Below, in pieces: positions 7,591-9,310 of a stretch of 9,310 nt of DNA. The stretch covers positions 1 to 9,310 of the forward strand of contig CAZRVL010000079.1 in the NCBI GenBank assembly GCA_964603455.1, in the 5' to 3' direction. Under the pieces are notes generated by a model. That model saw nothing but the letters and a program-made list of their open reading frames with translations. It had not been told where the DNA came from and did not search any database. The DNA comes from Flemingiibacterium sp964603455. GTDB taxonomy: Bacteria > Bacillota > Clostridia > Oscillospirales > CAG-272. How positions within the stretch are numbered: position 1 is the first letter of the stretch; each line of letters starts with the position of its first letter. The position numbers were made by a program, and so were the translations under genes.

Positions 7591-7610
7591 TTCGCAATAT
7601 ATTTTTCGAA
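7591..7610. promoter_or_regulatory. 20 bp palindrome upstream of the GH42 promoter, candidate regulator site
   Basis: The sequence TTCGcAAtATATtTTtCGAA (lower case marks the four asymmetric positions) is 16/20 self-complementary. Its centre (7600.5) lies about 61 bp before the predicted start at 7539, a usual position for an activator. The regulator is not in the window. Palindromes of this quality occur by chance in AT-rich DNA, so this is only a candidate. Confidence 0.35.
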
Positions 7611-7652
7611 TTTTACTTATCACAGCCTTAAAATCTCGATATTTGAACAAAG

Positions 7653-7676
7653 TGACTATATAGCTTTATATAGTCA
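7653..7676. repeat. Perfect 10 bp inverted repeat overlapping the stop codon of the TIM-barrel gene
   Basis: TGACTATATA (7653-7662) is exactly repeated in reverse complement at 7667-7676, with a 4 nt loop. The distal arm contains the stop codon of the TIM-barrel gene (7676-7674). As RNA it would form an AT-rich hairpin at the 3' end of that message, followed only by CTTTGTTC, so it would be a weak terminator. It could instead stabilise the 3' end or be a protein-binding palindrome. Confidence 0.5.
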
Positions 7677-8438
7677 GCCCATGTATCTCGGCTTTATGTA
7701 ATCGCGGCTTATCTTAAGGCTGTTAAACGGATCACCTGGGCAGGTGTCCTGTTCAACGACATAGTGCTTAACACCGATCTTTTCAGCAACATCGAGTATA
7801 CCGTCAAAGTTTATGCTTCCCTGACCGATCTCTGTAATGAAAGGTGTGCCGTCCGGCTTAGTGCCCATATCTTTAAGATGAAGAATATCGATCCTGCCGG
7901 CAAGCTTTTCCATCCAAGCACGAACATCTCCGCCGCCATGCTGTACCCAATAAGTATCAAGTACGAAAGAAACATTTTCGGGATCGAATCCATCAACAAG
8001 ATAATCCATAATGCGCTTTTCGCCGAGCTTCGAAAACTCAAAACTGTGGTTGTGATATGTGAACTTAAATCCGAACTTCGAAATATAAGCTGCGAAATCA
8101 TTCGACTTGTTTATAAAATCCTTGAGAGCTTCAACGTCCGCACGGACTTCACCGGGCATTCCGCCAATACCGATATTGGTAGTGCCGAGAGCCTCATGCT
8201 CACGCATAGCCTTGTCGGGGTCGGCAACAAGCTCATTGAAGCCGCAATGAGTTCCGCAGATCTTCAGACCGGTCTCTTTTGCGATCTCAGCGAATTTTTC
8301 AGCACCGACAAAAAATCCGGCAGTCTGTCCGACATCGTAGCCGAGCTCCTTGAGCTTCAAAAAGCTCTCGCGGATAGAAGCTTCATCCTTCATGTAGTCG
8401 CGTATAGTATATAACTGTAATCCAAGTTCCTTTATCAT
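7674..8438 (-). CDS. Sugar phosphate isomerase/epimerase family TIM-barrel protein
   Basis: A 254-residue protein of the xylose-isomerase-like (AP endonuclease 2-like) TIM-barrel superfamily, whose members isomerise or epimerise sugars and inositols with a divalent metal. Supporting segments are LGLQLYTIRDYM (5-16), FTYHNHSFEF (126-135), FVLDTYWVQHGGGD (158-171), DILHLKDM (184-191), EIGQGSINF (203-211) and YVVEQD (226-231). Asp161, His187 and Glu229 are likely metal ligands; a fourth, perhaps Glu134, is less certain. The spacing of Asp161 and His187 is as in the related tagatose/psicose epimerases. The exact substrate cannot be read. There is no signal peptide. ATG 8438 has a strong AAGGAG (8452-8447) 8 nt upstream. 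It has its own promoter and lies 180 bp before the GH42 gene, so it probably handles a sugar released by the glycosidases. Confidence 0.82.
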   Translation of the reverse strand: MIKELGLQLYTIRDYMKDEASIRESFLKLKELGYDVGQTAGFFVGAEKFAEIAKETGLKICGTHCGFNELVADPDKAMREHEALGTTNIGIGGMPGEVRADVEALKDFINKSNDFAAYISKFGFKFTYHNHSFEFSKLGEKRIMDYLVDGFDPENVSFVLDTYWVQHGGGDVRAWMEKLAGRIDILHLKDMGTKPDGTPFITEIGQGSINFDGILDVAEKIGVKHYVVEQDTCPGDPFNSLKISRDYIKPRYMG

Positions 8439-8471
8439 CGTTTTATCTCCTTAACGAATGCGTTTTTTTAT

Positions 8472-8493
8472 TATCACGAATATTTTCGTAATA
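8472..8493. promoter_or_regulatory. 22 bp palindrome just downstream of the promoter start, candidate operator
   Basis: Two 9 bp half-sites, TATCACGAA and TTCGTAATA, are inverted around TATT and match at 8 of 9 positions (core ACGAA-N4-TTCGT). The site covers about +3 to +25 relative to the predicted start near 8496, the classic place for a repressor to block transcription. I do not recognise it as a known consensus: it does not fit CcpA cre or typical LacI-family sites. Confidence 0.5.
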
Positions 8494-8502
8494 CTGTAAC
8501 TT

Positions 8503-8531
8503 ATTATATCCTATTATTGCAAAAAAGTCAA
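8503..8531 (-). promoter_or_regulatory. Sigma-A promoter of the TIM-barrel gene
   Basis: On the minus strand TTGACT (8531-8526, one base off consensus) and a perfect TATAAT (8508-8503) are separated by exactly 17 bp. Transcription should start near 8496, giving a leader of about 58 nt that contains a palindrome (8472-8493) and the AAGGAG ribosome site. Confidence 0.8.
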
Positions 8532-8552
8532 GTGCTTTTTTGTATTTTCTCG

Positions 8553-8597
8553 GCAAAAAAAGCAAAGCCCCACTTTCGAATAAAAAGTGGGGCTTTG
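8553..8597 (-). terminator. Rho-independent terminator of the solute-binding-protein remnant
   Basis: A perfect 14 bp GC-containing stem (8563-8576 with 8584-8597) closes a 7 nt loop. On the minus strand it is followed by CTTTTTTTGCC, a run of seven T. It lies 21 bp after the stop of the truncated solute-binding protein gene and upstream of the TIM-barrel promoter, so it insulates the two. That it is intact suggests the truncation removed only the 5' part of that gene. Confidence 0.93.
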
Positions 8598-8618
8598 TAC
8601 AAGCTCAATGCCAAAATG

Positions 8619-9086
8619 TTATTTTTGAACTACAGGACGGATGACCGAAATCTTCTCGTTCATCTGATCCTTCTTAGATGCGATAATGGAAGACCATTCA
8701 TTGGCATTTTCCGCAAGTCCTTCCTTTAATATCAATTCCGGATAGCCGAGAATATTTGAATATACCTGACCGGGATCGCTGACGATGTTGTTTCGGATTA
8801 TATCAAACATACGCGATGTGCCCTCATCGGGAGAATAGCGCACCTTGAGCAAAACCTCAACATATTCGGGTATGACGCTGTGATATATCTCGCTCGAAAG
8901 AGCTTCAAGAACTGCACCGGTAGCGTCTGTATCTGTCAAGATAACGGGTATCATAGCGTAGATGTAACGCTGGAGATAAGATTGATATTCCTCCATTGTC
9001 TCATCATATTTCGGATACGGGAGTATGCCCCAATTGAACGTGAGGTTGGGAGCGAGAGTCTCTGCATCTAAGCCCGAAGCAAGCAT
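8619..9086 (-). pseudogene. Truncated sugar ABC transporter solute-binding protein (C-terminal part)
   Basis: The frame encodes 155 residues matching only the C-terminal part of family 1 extracellular solute-binding proteins, which are normally about 400-550 residues. Typical segments are WGILPYPKYDETMEEY (19-34), DATGAVLEALSSEIYHSVIPEY (54-75), LKVRYSPDEGTSRMFDIIRNNI (80-101) and the C-terminal NEWSSIIASKKDQMNEKI (129-146). The lipoprotein signal, Cys anchor and the whole N-lobe are missing, so it cannot bind or be exported. Residues 1-5 (MLASG) are encoded within an arm of the hairpin 9070-9111, and there is no ribosome site before the ATG, so translation is doubtful. The real homology probably begins at about residue 6. 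It is the only transporter trace beside the glycosidase genes. An assembly join at the hairpin foot is an alternative to real decay. Confidence 0.8.
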
Positions 9087-9111
9087 TTTCGAGATCGCTT
9101 GCTTCGGGCTT
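9070..9111. terminator. Strong hairpin after pheT, probably its terminator with the U-tract lost
   Basis: A perfect 15 bp stem, 9070-9084 with 9097-9111, encloses a 12 nt loop. It lies 38 bp after the pheT stop, where a terminator is expected. On the minus strand, however, the stem is followed by AGATGCAGAG rather than a T-run. Only the plus strand has a short TTTT. The bases just past the stem belong to the solute-binding-protein remnant, so the U-tract was probably replaced at the junction and termination of pheT may be inefficient. Confidence 0.6.
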
Positions 9112-9148
9112 TTGAATATACGAACGGATACTGTGAATATAAAATATC

Positions 9149-9310
9149 TTATGCTCTGAGGGTTATACCGAGCTCACGTTCGAGAAGAGTGAGTATCTTC
9201 TTGGATACCTTCTCAGCCTCTTCATCTGTGAGAGTGTGGTCTGCGGCGCGGAGCATTACGTTGAACGCAACGCTCTTCTTGCCTTCGCCAAGCTGCTTTC
9301 CGCGGTATAC
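9149..9310 (-). CDS. pheT: Phenylalanine--tRNA ligase beta subunit, C-terminal end (partial)
   Basis: The minus strand is open from the window edge to a TAA at 9151-9149, giving 53 residues. They read VYRGKQLGEGKKSVAFNVML, then RAADHTLTDEEAEKVSKKIL and a C-terminus ending ELGITLRA. This is the end of the ferredoxin-fold anticodon-binding (FDX-ACB) domain that closes the PheRS beta subunit; the GKKS-AF and R-AD-TLTD-E pattern is characteristic. With the alpha subunit PheS it charges tRNA-Phe. The rest of the gene lies beyond the right edge, where pheS would normally precede it. It was identified by translating the edge, since the start lies outside the window. Confidence 0.9.
   Translation of the reverse strand, partial: VYRGKQLGEGKKSVAFNVMLRAADHTLTDEEAEKVSKKILTLLERELGITLRA

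Noticed and set aside
7764..8414. 216-codon plus-strand open frame opposite the TIM-barrel gene
   Set aside because: Shadow of a well-supported gene on the other strand, with no family resemblance.

Overview
The window looks like chromosome from a Gram-positive anaerobe of the class Clostridia, probably a gut or rumen Ruminococcaceae/Oscillospirales-type bacterium. This is inferred from the moderately AT-rich sequence, heavy ATA (Ile) codon use, strong GAAAGGA/AAGGAG ribosome binding sites, near-perfect sigma-A promoters, and clostridial-type proteins, including a family 1 sugar-binding-protein remnant and intracellular glycosidases. No species can be named from sequence alone.

Left part (1-4092, plus strand): a compact housekeeping operon of four genes. 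These are prmC (release-factor glutamine methyltransferase), ddl (D-Ala-D-Ala ligase), murI (glutamate racemase, overlapping ddl by 4 bp and starting with TTG) and a homocysteine S-methyltransferase-family gene. ddl and murI supply the D-amino acids for peptidoglycan; prmC and the methyltransferase act on methyl-group transfer. The operon has an extended -10 promoter at 166-174. A second, consensus promoter at 8-36 fires leftward out of the window. The operon ends in a bidirectional terminator (4101-4133) shared with the convergent genes to its right.

Right part (4139-8618, minus strand, read from right to left): a small carbohydrate-use cluster. A xylose-isomerase-like TIM-barrel protein (sugar isomerase/epimerase family) is followed by a GH42 beta-galactosidase and a GH10 xylanase. 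None has a signal peptide, so they probably process imported oligosaccharides in the cytoplasm. The TIM-barrel gene and the GH42-GH10 pair each have their own consensus sigma-A promoter with a 17 bp spacer. Palindromes near both promoters are good operator candidates, and the GH42 leader has a hairpin lying between its Shine-Dalgarno sequence and its start codon.

Right edge (8619-9310, minus strand): the C-terminal third or so of a sugar ABC-transporter solute-binding protein, with its own intact terminator but no N-terminus or promoter, abuts a hairpin downstream of the 3' end of pheT. The break falls at the foot of the hairpin, where a terminator U-tract would be expected. This looks like a deletion/recombination scar (or an assembly join) that removed most of the binding protein.

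I see no phage, IS element, CRISPR array, tRNA or rRNA, and no convincing new multi-gene system. The most interesting points are regulatory architecture (GH42 leader hairpin, operator candidates) and the truncated binding-protein junction.
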